The notes beneath the pieces are model-generated. The model was not told the DNA's origin, did not search any database, and saw only the letters and a list, made by a program, of their open reading frames with translations. A stretch of DNA of 44,005 nucleotides, taken from contig CAIKAS010000085.1 of assembly GCA_903825445.1 (NCBI GenBank), forward strand, positions 1-44,005, written 5' to 3'. A program made the position numbers and the translations under genes. Below, one piece after another: positions 1 to 6,702 of the stretch (position 1 is its first letter; each line of letters begins with the position of its first letter). Origin of the DNA: an uncultured Acidobacteriia bacterium. Its GTDB lineage: Bacteria; Acidobacteriota; Terriglobia; Bryobacterales; Bryobacteraceae.

Positions 1-266
1 AGGACGGGCTGGTCCGCAATGAGGACGGGCGCGTGATGCATGGCGAACAGTCGATGAACGAATTCTTATCGAGTTTTGTACAGGAGAATCCAGAGTTTCT
101 GCCGGCACGTATTGCGGGCGGAACGGGGATGACGGGAACGCAGAAGGCCGGGTCGGCGGGTGCCGGTTCGGTGGATCTGGATAAGATCGGCCCGTCGATG
201 AGTAAGGAAGATCTGGAGCGGGCGCGGCTGGAGATTCTGCGGGTTGCGTCGCAGTCGCTTCGGTAA
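1..266 (+). CDS. C-terminal part of a phage head scaffold-like protein (partial)
   Basis: The frame is open from base 3, so the gene begins outside the window and only about 87 residues are seen. The tail end contains a short acidic helix (SKEDLERARLEILRVASQ) after a Gly/Ala-rich linker. It sits directly before the coat protein, the usual place for a scaffold or capsid-assembly protein, and is followed by a strong terminator. No family motif can be named from this fragment, so the role is inferred from position only. An internal ATG at 33 exists, but the open upstream frame argues against it as the true start. Confidence 0.55.
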   Translation, partial: DGLVRNEDGRVMHGEQSMNEFLSSFVQENPEFLPARIAGGTGMTGTQKAGSAGAGSVDLDKIGPSMSKEDLERARLEILRVASQSLR

Positions 267-320
267 CGGTGTGTAGTTAAACAGACAGAATGCGGCTTAG
301 GCCGCGGGGTGACGGGAACA

Positions 321-349
321 CGGGAGGGCTTCGGCTCTCCCGTTTTTTT
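321..349 (+). terminator. Rho-independent terminator with TTCG tetraloop
   Basis: A 9-bp stem (CGGAG-type arms at 321-329 and 334-342, including one G-T pair) closes a TTCG tetraloop and is followed by seven T residues (343-349). This is a textbook intrinsic terminator. It lies between the scaffold-like gene and the coat gene, so the coat gene either relies on partial read-through or has its own promoter in 350-379. Confidence 0.88.
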
Positions 350-379
350 GTGACCTGAAGAAAAAACACAGGGAGAAAG

Positions 380-1291
380 ATGCCTTCAATTACGTCAGCA
401 AATTTAGCAAATGCAATCGTGAAGCTGGTGGCGGCGGATGCGCTGCCGGCGCTGGTGGGGAACCTCGTTATGGGGAACCTGGTCAATCGCGATTATGAAC
501 CGGTTCTGGCACAGGCGGGCGATACGGTGAACGTGCCGATCGCGCCGCAGCTTGTGGCCAATAACCTTGCGGAGGGTGGGGCGGTGCAGCCGCAGAATCC
601 CAACCTTTCGAATGCGCAGATTGTTCTGAACTCGCATGTGGAAGCGACGTTCCAGATTCCGGACATCACGAAAGTTCTGGCGGTGCCGGATCTGCTTCGG
701 GTGTACATGCAGCCGGCGGTGATCGCGATTGCGGAGCGAATCGAAAGCGATTTGCTGAACCTGTATGCGGGGTTCACGGCGAACTCGCCGCTGGGCTCCG
801 CAGGGACGCCGATCACGGAAGCGATCATCGACCAGGCGGAGACGGCGCTGTTCCAGGCGAGGGTGCCGACGAACCGTCCGAAGTACCTGGTGGTGGACAG
901 CAGCACGTATTCGCAAATGCGGCAGATTCCGCGTTTCAGCGAATTCCAGACGGCTGGTGAAGCGGGGCTGCGCAGCATTATCGACGGGACGATCGGGAAG
1001 ATCAAAGACTTCTACGTGTTTCGTTCGCAGTATGTGCCGACGACGGGGAGTTCGCCGGTAAATACGCATAACCTGGCTTTCGAGCGGGATGCGATCGGTC
1101 TGGTGGTACGGCGCCTGCCGCAGCCGCTGCCGGGAACGGGTGCGATTGCGGAGTACGCGGAACTGGGGAACTTCGGCATGCGAGTGACGATGAGCTACCA
1201 GCCGAATACGCTGTCGCAGCAGTTCACGGTGGACGTGCTGTATGGTTGCGCGGTGCTTCGCAATAACCATGCGGTGCAGCTTAACAGCTAA
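380..1291 (+). CDS. P22-type phage major coat protein
   Basis: This 303-residue protein fits the P22 gene 5-like coat family: an N-terminal segment with Leu/Val-rich helices (MPSITSANLANAIVKLVAAD), a stretch on a switch from NRDYEPVLAQAGDTVNVPI to ALAEGGAVQP-type loops, and a C-terminal strand-rich domain with an LAFERDAIGLVVR motif typical of these coats. It would form the icosahedral shell. An AGGGAGAAAG ribosome site stands just before the ATG. It is followed by a copy of the dispersed repeat and then the small head proteins, in the order expected for a tailed-phage head module. The family call rests on sequence pattern, not on an alignment. Confidence 0.85.
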   Translation: MPSITSANLANAIVKLVAADALPALVGNLVMGNLVNRDYEPVLAQAGDTVNVPIAPQLVANNLAEGGAVQPQNPNLSNAQIVLNSHVEATFQIPDITKVLAVPDLLRVYMQPAVIAIAERIESDLLNLYAGFTANSPLGSAGTPITEAIIDQAETALFQARVPTNRPKYLVVDSSTYSQMRQIPRFSEFQTAGEAGLRSIIDGTIGKIKDFYVFRSQYVPTTGSSPVNTHNLAFERDAIGLVVRRLPQPLPGTGAIAEYAELGNFGMRVTMSYQPNTLSQQFTVDVLYGCAVLRNNHAVQLNS

Positions 1292-1300
1292 CACCTTTTT

Positions 1301-1364
1301 GGCCACGGATGAACACGGATCAGACACGGATAAGACTACGTCTGGCTGGTGTTTGTCTGTGGCC
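1301..1364. repeat. Dispersed GGCCAC(A/G)GAT repeat, copy 1
   Basis: The element begins GGCCACGGATGAACACGGA and carries three ACACGGAT-type units. It ends in GTCTGTGGCC, which is an imperfect inverted copy of its start. T-runs flank both sides (1295-1299 and 1365-1371). It lies between the coat gene and the next phage gene, and related copies occur at 37168-37262 and 43770-43826. The folded arms plus the following T-run could also act as a weak terminator after the coat gene. Confidence 0.75.
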
Positions 1365-1397
1365 TTGTTTTTGGAGATTGATACGGGAGAAAAACAT

Positions 1398-1712
1398 ATG
1401 GACTTGAGGTCTTACTACAAAAAAGTGCGGGATGCGGAAGCGGAGTTGAAGGGTGAGGAAGTTGTGCTGGTGAGCCTGGAGACTACGGAGGGCGGGAAGC
1501 CGGGCGTTTATACGGAGGCTCCGCGGGGGGTGGCGGCGCGGCTGATTGCTGAAGGGCGCGCGCGGGTGGCTACGGCGGAAGAGGCGGCGGCGTTTCGCGA
1601 GGGGCTGCTTCTGGCGCGCGAGCAATATCTGCAGGACGAAGAGGCGCGGCGGGTGCAGATCGTTGTAATGCCGGTCAACGCGGCGAAGATGGCGCTGAAG
1701 GACAGGAGCTAG
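1398..1712 (+). CDS. Small phage head-region protein, unknown
   Basis: A 104-residue, highly charged, mostly helical protein with no family I recognise. The ATG at 1398 follows a GGGAGAAAAAC ribosome site; a longer frame from 1242 overlaps the coat gene and the repeat and is not credible as coding. It contains Glu/Arg-rich helices (EEAAAFREGLLLAREQYLQDEE) and ends 6 bases before the next gene. Its place after the coat gene suggests a head decoration, capsid-stabilising or head-completion role, which is inference from position. Confidence 0.7.
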   Translation: MDLRSYYKKVRDAEAELKGEEVVLVSLETTEGGKPGVYTEAPRGVAARLIAEGRARVATAEEAAAFREGLLLAREQYLQDEEARRVQIVVMPVNAAKMALKDRS

Positions 1713-1718
1713 AGCGCG

Positions 1719-2498
1719 ATGGCACTGTTCACGGACGGACCGGCGTGTACGATTCACGACCTGACGGATGAGGACTCCGGGCTGCTGCAGACGGCGGAGT
1801 CGGTGGGTATCAACGTCACGGCGAAGCTTCGGCTGGCGATGAGCGAAGTGCAGTCCGAACTGGAAGCATGGCTGTTGCGGCCGCAGCCTGCCATGGGAGT
1901 AGTCGGTTCGCCGTGGCTGCTGCCGCCGGGCATCGGGCAGGTGGTGGTGACGCCGGAGTTGGCGCGATGGGAAAAGATGCAGGCGCTGGCGATGGTTTAT
2001 CGGGATGCGTATTTCAGTCAGCTGGTGGACCGCTACCAGGGGAAGTGGGACGAATACGCGAAGCTGACGCGGTATGCGCGAGATCAGTTTGTGGCGAACG
2101 GGATCGGGCTGGTGGGGGATCCGATGCCGAGGGCGGAGTTGCCGGTGCTGGGTTCGGCATCGACATCGACAACGCAGGCGGGCGGGGCATTCTATGCGGC
2201 GGTGGCGTGGGTGAATGTGGCGGGGCAGGAGGGGGCGGCGTCGGAAGCGGGATCGATCAGAATTCCGGCGAACAATCTGATGACGGTGATGGCGAGCGGG
2301 GCGCCGGCGAATGCGGTGGGCTTCAACGTTTACGCGGGGACGGCGCTGGGGATGATGACGCGGCAAAACCAGGTGGCGCTGCCGGCAGGCGCGACCTTTA
2401 CATGGATTCCAGGGGCATTTACGAGTTCGATCACGGCTGGGAACGGACAGAAGCCGGACTACACGAGGCCGTTGCCACGGACGATGTTGCGGGGATGA
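1719..2498 (+). CDS. Phage head-tail adaptor-like protein with C-terminal Ig-like module
   Basis: The 259 residues split in two. Residues 1-140 are helical (TAKLRLAMSEVQSELEAWL; KMQALAMVYRDAYFSQLVDRY), as in head-tail connector proteins. Residues about 155-250 form an Ig/fibronectin-like strand module with the phrase GFNVYAGTALG. The same kind of module, with GFNVYRGLTPQ, recurs in the tail hub around residues 755-850. Such modules on virion proteins often bind surfaces. The gene lies between the small head protein and the presumed tail terminator. The adaptor assignment is by fold pattern and position; the module repeat is seen directly. Confidence 0.65.
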   Translation: MALFTDGPACTIHDLTDEDSGLLQTAESVGINVTAKLRLAMSEVQSELEAWLLRPQPAMGVVGSPWLLPPGIGQVVVTPELARWEKMQALAMVYRDAYFSQLVDRYQGKWDEYAKLTRYARDQFVANGIGLVGDPMPRAELPVLGSASTSTTQAGGAFYAAVAWVNVAGQEGAASEAGSIRIPANNLMTVMASGAPANAVGFNVYAGTALGMMTRQNQVALPAGATFTWIPGAFTSSITAGNGQKPDYTRPLPRTMLRG

Positions 2499-2521
2499 AG
2501 GGCAAACGAAAGAGGGGAAAA

Positions 2522-3016
2522 ATGGCGGGAATAACCGGGACGCTTACGGCACAGGTGATGGCATTGCTGATGGATCAGACAACCGGGGTGAATGCGCGCA
2601 TCGCCACGATTGAGGCGAACGATTTGACGCTGACGGGCGCGGGAGTGCAATCGATTCTGGCGCAGAACGTGAGCGTGGAGATGGCGGAGAGCGCGGGGCA
2701 GGCTAAGTATCCGGCGCTGCTGGTTTATTGCGACAAAGTGCAGAACCTGCAAAAGGAGAAGTTCAGGCAGTTTTCCGGGCGGGTGCATCTGGTGATTGAA
2801 GCGCGGCAGACGCAGCAGACGCTCAATGCGATTGAGCAGAACACGGAGATGTACGCGGACGCGGTGTGCGCGCTGCTGGACGATTCGAGCGGGGATTGGG
2901 GCGACGGCGCACTGTATTCGGGCGCGTACCAGGTGACGTACGAGCCGGTGGTGAAGGGCGGGAAAAATTTTGTGCAGCGAGCGAAGGTGAACTTCGCGCT
3001 GGAGGTCAGCGAATAA
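2522..3016 (+). CDS. Phage tail terminator/neck-like protein
   Basis: This 164-residue protein starts at the ATG at 2522 behind an AAAGAGGGG ribosome site; a much longer frame from 1868 is only a shadow of the preceding gene. It has an alternating strand and helix layout (YPALLVYCDKVQN; RVHLVIEARQTQQTLNAIEQ; GAYQVTYEPVVKGGKNFVQRAKVNFALEV) that resembles tail-terminator and minor tail proteins, and it is placed directly before the tail tube gene. It would cap the tail tube and join it to the neck. I see no residue-level signature that proves this. Confidence 0.6.
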   Translation: MAGITGTLTAQVMALLMDQTTGVNARIATIEANDLTLTGAGVQSILAQNVSVEMAESAGQAKYPALLVYCDKVQNLQKEKFRQFSGRVHLVIEARQTQQTLNAIEQNTEMYADAVCALLDDSSGDWGDGALYSGAYQVTYEPVVKGGKNFVQRAKVNFALEVSE

Positions 3017-3018
3017 AC

Positions 3019-4188
3019 ATGTCATACATTTCATCGAACGCAAACCGTTGGTATTGCCTGCAGGAAACGGGATATGGGCTGGTGGCCGCGATCACGGCGG
3101 CGAACCGGATTCCGGCCGTCACCATGAAGGTGCAAAACCAGCGGGACAAGAGCCAGAGAAAAGACAAGACGGGGTCGCGCACGTTTGCGGGATTGCCGGC
3201 CGGGATGCGGCGGCATACGACGTTCGACGCGACATCGTATGTGCGGGACTGGGCGGACCAGACGAATTTGCCACCGCACGGGCCTCTGATGGAGGCGGCG
3301 ATGGGAGCGCCGGGGAACCTGTGGGCGGGGGCTACGGTGAGTACCGGCAGCACGGCGTCCACGATCAATTTCGTTTCGGCGCACGGGTTGATTCCGGGGC
3401 AGGGGATTGTCTATGCCGGGGAAATCCGTTTTGTGGCCGCGGTGGCGACGCCGACCACGGTGATCACGAATGCGCCATTTTCGGTGGCACCGGTGGCGGG
3501 TGTGCCAATAACTCCGACGGCCACTTACTCGCTGGCGACGAGCTTACCGAGTGTGAGTCTGTTCGACTACTGGGACCCAGCGGATGCTGTGCAGCGCATT
3601 CTGCCGGGCGCGGCGGTGGATCAGATGACGGTTTCGATGAACGGCGATTTTCACGAGCTGGGATTCAAGGGGATGGCTAAGGACGTGGTGGACAGTGCTT
3701 CGTTTCTGACTGGCCAGGCGGGGTTGACGGCATTTCCAGCGGAGCCTGCGCCGGGGGCTGTGAACTATGGGCTGGTGCCCGGAAATCTTGGGCAGGTGTG
3801 GATGGGGGTGGAACCCTATCAGATGTTTACGGTGACTAAGGCATCCGTGGAAATCAAGAATAACCTTGCTATGCGCGAGAAAGAGTACGGAAGCATTCTG
3901 CCACTGGCAGTGGCTCCCGGAATGCGCGAAGTAAGCGTAAATCTGGAGTTTTTTGCGCAGGATGATTTCCCGACGTCGGCGCTTTACCAGGCGGCACGAC
4001 AGCAATCGCCGATGGGGGTGATGTTCCAGCTGGGGCAAAACGCGGGTCAACTGATGGGCGTGTATCTGAAGAGCGTGATTCCGGATGTTCCGGAGTTCGA
4101 CGATTCCGAGACGCGACTGCAGTGGAAGTTCGACCAGACGCTGGCGCAGGGCACGCAGGAAGACGAAGTGGTGGTGGCATTTGGATAG
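3019..4188 (+). CDS. Phage major tail tube protein
   Basis: A 389-residue protein starting at the ATG at 3019, two bases after the previous stop. The N-terminus (YGLVAAITAANRIPAVTMKV) and C-terminal strands (FDDSETRLQWKFDQTLAQGTQEDEVVVAFG) resemble tail tube subunits. A beta-rich insert near residues 105-175 (VSTGSTASTINFVSAHGLIPGQG and onward) looks like an added surface domain. It precedes a frameshifted chaperone pair and a tape-measure-like gene, the conserved siphophage order, which supports the call. Usual tube proteins are 150-250 residues, so this one is enlarged by the insert. Confidence 0.72.
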   Translation: MSYISSNANRWYCLQETGYGLVAAITAANRIPAVTMKVQNQRDKSQRKDKTGSRTFAGLPAGMRRHTTFDATSYVRDWADQTNLPPHGPLMEAAMGAPGNLWAGATVSTGSTASTINFVSAHGLIPGQGIVYAGEIRFVAAVATPTTVITNAPFSVAPVAGVPITPTATYSLATSLPSVSLFDYWDPADAVQRILPGAAVDQMTVSMNGDFHELGFKGMAKDVVDSASFLTGQAGLTAFPAEPAPGAVNYGLVPGNLGQVWMGVEPYQMFTVTKASVEIKNNLAMREKEYGSILPLAVAPGMREVSVNLEFFAQDDFPTSALYQAARQQSPMGVMFQLGQNAGQLMGVYLKSVIPDVPEFDDSETRLQWKFDQTLAQGTQEDEVVVAFG

Positions 4189-4201
4189 CGCAAGGTCGGG
4201 G

Positions 4202-4564
4202 ATGTGGGAGAGCCGGAGAGTGGTGGCGTCGGAAAGCACTCCGGGGGTGGAGCTGGTGATTGCGCGGATGAGTTTCGGCCGGCGGCTGGACCTGATGCGG
4301 AGGGTGCGGGATCTGGCGGCGCGGATCGAATACTTCGAGGCGGGGCGCGACGAGAAGAACCGCATGGAAGCGAGCCTGCTGGGCGCGGAGATGGACCGGC
4401 TATATCTCACCTGGGGCCTCGAAGAAGTGCGCGGGCTGATGGTGGATGGCGTGGCGGCGACGCCGGAAACGCTGGTGGAGCGCGGTCCTGAAGAGCTGGT
4501 GCACGAGGCACTGACGGCCATTAAGGCCGAATGCGGGTTGAGCGAGGAAGAAAGAAAAAACTGA
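4202..4564 (+). CDS. Tail assembly chaperone, short (G-type) product
   Basis: A 120-residue helical protein (RMSFGRRLDLMRRVRDLAARIEYFEAG; ERGPEELVHEALTAIKAE). It lies between the tail tube gene and the tape-measure-like gene, where siphophages encode the chaperones that coat the tape measure during assembly. Its last codons are AGA AAA AAC TGA, which form the slippery heptamer A AAA AAC in the correct phase. A -1 slip reads on into the frame ending at 4905, giving a fused product of about 234 residues. The ATG at 4202 is taken as the start; GTG codons at 4226/4229 are alternatives. No catalytic motif is expected. Confidence 0.75.
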   Translation: MWESRRVVASESTPGVELVIARMSFGRRLDLMRRVRDLAARIEYFEAGRDEKNRMEASLLGAEMDRLYLTWGLEEVRGLMVDGVAATPETLVERGPEELVHEALTAIKAECGLSEEERKN

Positions 4565-4905
4565 TAGTCGCGTTCCACTTCCAGTTTGCGAACCGGGCCG
4601 GGTGGGATTGCGACGCATGCAGAAGAAACGGTCTGGAAAAGAAGCGACGTTGCGGGTTTCTGCCAGCGGAGGAACGGGGCGGGCCGAGGTTGGTGTGGGC
4701 GCGAAAACGCACGAAGTCGGAAGAATGTCCGAAGTCGTTCGTGACGGGCGACAGTTTGTCGCTGCTTGAGGAGTTTTTTGTGCGGCGCCGGCTGGGAATG
4801 CCTGACGGAATGGAAATGACGGCACGCAAGGCGGATGCGTTTTTGATTTTACGGGAAGAGATGGAGCGCGAGGAGAGAGATGTCACGTCATCACCGGAAC
4901 ATTGA
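4531..4905 (+). CDS. -1 frame extension of the tail assembly chaperone (GT-type)
   Basis: This frame overlaps the end of the short chaperone and lies exactly -1 to it. After slippage at 4555-4561 it would add about 114 residues beginning LIVAFHFQFANRAGW. It carries a CxxC pair (WDCDACRRNGL) and two later cysteines (RRCGF; SEECPKS), which could bind a metal. It overlaps the tape-measure-like start at 4880 by 26 bases. An ATG at 4531 with AAGG four bases before it could allow separate initiation, but the slippery site makes a fusion the more likely mode of expression. Confidence 0.7.
   Translation: MRVERGRKKKLIVAFHFQFANRAGWDCDACRRNGLEKKRRCGFLPAEERGGPRLVWARKRTKSEECPKSFVTGDSLSLLEEFFVRRRLGMPDGMEMTARKADAFLILREEMEREERDVTSSPEH
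4555..4561 (+). promoter_or_regulatory. Programmed -1 ribosomal frameshift site A AAA AAC
   Basis: The zero-frame codons AAA AAC directly precede the TGA stop and follow an A, giving the canonical X XXY YYZ heptamer. An SD-like AGGA lies at 4545-4548, a known helper of -1 slippage in bacteria. The open frame continues 114 codons after the slip. I did not identify a clear downstream pseudoknot. Confidence 0.75.
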
Positions 4906-5548
4906 AGAAGAATTCAGGGCCATAGCGCCAGCAGGACACCGGGGAATCCCAACAGCCCAGCCGATCGCGGTGGGCGTTAGCGGGGGCGGCGGCGCGAGTT
5001 CGAGCGCGTCACTGTTGCAGGCGTCACAGGCGTCGCAGGAAATATCGCAACTGGAAGCGCAGTTCAAGCAGCAATCGACGCTGATACAGGCTAATACGCA
5101 GGCGCTGCAGAACAGTGCGGCGGCACATGCGGCGTCCTCGACTGGCGGGGGAATCGGCGGCGGGCTGACGGGAATTCTGGGCGGAGGGCTGGGGCTGCTG
5201 TCGCCTCTGGTATCGGGCATCATGAGCCTGTTCGGATTGGGGAACTCCAGTTCCACGCCCGCTGCGTTGCCGTTTTATACAGCGCCACCGAGTGTGCAGA
5301 TGAGCGACACGCTGCGGGCTGCGACTCCGAATGCGGGAACGGCGGGGAGTGGGGCGGGAAACAGCGGCAACGGCGCTGGTAGTGGATCGGGCGCATCTCA
5401 GAGCGCCAGCGCGGCGCCGCAGGTAACGGTGAACGTGAGTGCGATGGACAGCCAGTCTTTCATGGACCGAAGCACCGATATTGCGAATGCTGTGCGGGAA
5501 GCGATGCTGAACCTCCATCCGATTAACGACGTAGTGGCGGGGCTTTAA
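4880..5548 (+). CDS. Very short tape-measure-like tail protein
   Basis: At 222 residues this is far smaller than usual tape measures (600-1500 or more). Layout: residues 44-82 form a Gln/Ser/Ala-rich coiled coil (SQEISQLEAQFKQQ); 94-122 are hydrophobic and Gly-rich (LTGILGGGLGLLSPLVSG) like a membrane-active segment; 151-178 are a Gly/Ser/Ala linker; 181-222 are a folded tail (TVNVSAMDSQSF; ANAVREAMLN). It occupies the tape-measure position after the frameshifted chaperones and overlaps their end. Tail length follows tape-measure length, so a stubby tail is implied if this is the ruler. It could instead be a tail-tip plug with the ruler missing. Confidence 0.6.
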   Translation: MSRHHRNIEEEFRAIAPAGHRGIPTAQPIAVGVSGGGGASSSASLLQASQASQEISQLEAQFKQQSTLIQANTQALQNSAAAHAASSTGGGIGGGLTGILGGGLGLLSPLVSGIMSLFGLGNSSSTPAALPFYTAPPSVQMSDTLRAATPNAGTAGSGAGNSGNGAGSGSGASQSASAAPQVTVNVSAMDSQSFMDRSTDIANAVREAMLNLHPINDVVAGL

Positions 5549-5573
5549 AAGGCGATTTGATGACAGAGGCGAC

Positions 5574-5924
5574 ATGGCAACATTTCCGATTTTGAAAACA
5601 GGCGCGGTGGCGCAGTATCCACTCAGCAGGGTGAACAGTGTCTCGACCCAGGCGGTGAGATTTCTGGATGGCAGCCAGCAGACTTATCAGTTGAACGGTG
5701 CGGGGTTGAGGCGCTGGGTACTGACACTGGATCTGCTGGATGAGGCGGAGGTATCGGCGGTGATCGAGTTCGCCGAGCAGATTGGAACGGGGACGTTCGC
5801 GTTCAGCGATCCGATCAGCGGAGATACGGCGGAGAAGTGCATTATCTCCGGGGGCGAACTGGACGCGGCTCTGGTGGACGAGATGGACGGGCAAATCGTG
5901 TTGGAAATTGAGGAGATGAGATGA
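5574..5924 (+). CDS. Distal tail protein, first paralogue
   Basis: A 116-residue beta-rich protein (MATFPILKTGAVAQYPLSR, then RRWVLTLDLLDEAEVSAVIEF and GTFAFSDPISGD). The layout resembles DUF2460-like and other distal tail proteins that link the tube to the hub. Its first about 85 residues match the start of the next gene product: both have a (F/Y)P.I..GA.AQ(Y/F)PL.R opening, a D.EV helix and an F.F.DP strand. Its stop overlaps the next ATG in an ATGA. Two tandem paralogues suggest concentric or stacked tail-tip rings, which is inference. Confidence 0.62.
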   Translation: MATFPILKTGAVAQYPLSRVNSVSTQAVRFLDGSQQTYQLNGAGLRRWVLTLDLLDEAEVSAVIEFAEQIGTGTFAFSDPISGDTAEKCIISGGELDAALVDEMDGQIVLEIEEMR

Positions 5925-6694
5925 ACTGGTACCCACAGATTGGCGCTGGCGCGATGGCGCAGTTTCCGTTGCATCGGAAGCGGCAGTGGCGAGCGATCGC
6001 GAATGTGATGGAGAGCGGGGAGTTGGTGTCTCTGCCCGATTCGACTGGCGGGCAGATCGAGTGGCGGCTCAGCTATCAGGAACTGACGGATGTTGAGGTT
6101 GCCAATCTGACGGGTCTTTATGGGAATTCGAGTGGCGGAGCGATTCCCTTTGGGTTCGTGGATCCGTTCGCGAATTTGTTGGGTTGGAGTGAAGATCTTT
6201 CGCAAGCCGGTTGGCAGACAGGTCAGCTGGTGACAACCGGAGGGATGAGCGATCCAGTTGGAACGCAGCGGGCGTGGATGCTACAAAATACGACCGGGGC
6301 GGAACAGCTATTGTCCCAATCGGCCGGGCTTCCGGGCAGTTATGCGGCATGTTTCAGCGCGTATGTGCGCGGGGAATCGGCGGGGACGATTGGAATCATT
6401 CGGGACGGGGCGCGAATCAATCTGCCGGTGGGGCAGCAGTGGAAGCGGATCCAAATCGGCGGACGGGGCACGAGCGGCGCCATACAGGCCACGTTCTCGT
6501 TGGCAATCGCATCGGGGAGCAGCGTGCGGGCGTTCGGTTTGCAGGTAGAGGCGCAACCCTGGCCTTCGCCGTACAGGCCAACGGGCGCCGCTTCCGGAAT
6601 TCTGGAGGAGACACGGTTCAGCGGCGATCTGGCAGTGACGAATACGGCGCCTGGGCTTTCATCGTGCCAGGTGACGCTGGTGTCGCGAGTTTAA
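5921..6694 (+). CDS. Distal tail protein, second paralogue with jelly-roll-like domain
   Basis: This 257-residue protein repeats the domain of the preceding gene in residues 1-85 (MNWYPQIGAGAMAQFPLHRK; IPFGFVDPF). It then adds a C-terminal region, residues about 86-257, that looks like a carbohydrate-binding jelly roll (LLGWSEDLSQAGWQ; YAACFSAYVRGESAGTIGI; VRAFGLQVEAQPWPSPYRPT). Phage tails often carry such modules to bind host glycans. The overlap with its neighbour shows translational coupling. The hub gene starts 9 bases after its stop. The domain call is from sequence pattern. Confidence 0.62.
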   Translation: MNWYPQIGAGAMAQFPLHRKRQWRAIANVMESGELVSLPDSTGGQIEWRLSYQELTDVEVANLTGLYGNSSGGAIPFGFVDPFANLLGWSEDLSQAGWQTGQLVTTGGMSDPVGTQRAWMLQNTTGAEQLLSQSAGLPGSYAACFSAYVRGESAGTIGIIRDGARINLPVGQQWKRIQIGGRGTSGAIQATFSLAIASGSSVRAFGLQVEAQPWPSPYRPTGAASGILEETRFSGDLAVTNTAPGLSSCQVTLVSRV

Positions 6695-6702
6695 GGAACT
6701 TC

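Noticed and set aside
404..1327. Long minus-strand frame of 307 codons opposite the coat gene
   Set aside because: It is Arg/His-rich with no family pattern, and mirrors the codon bias of the real coat gene on the other strand.
1301..1364. CRISPR-like array from ACACGGAT units (also at 43770-43826)
   Set aside because: Units are about 10-11 bases apart with no unique spacers and no cas genes; they belong to the dispersed repeat family.
1868..2521. Plus-strand frame extending the tail-terminator gene upstream
   Set aside because: The extension is Gly/Ala/Asp-only shadow sequence over the 259-residue gene. A ribosome site precedes the ATG at 2522.
6211..6702. Upstream extension of the hub protein
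   Set aside because: It overlaps the preceding tail gene almost fully and has shadow composition. The ATG at 6703 fits the gene spacing.
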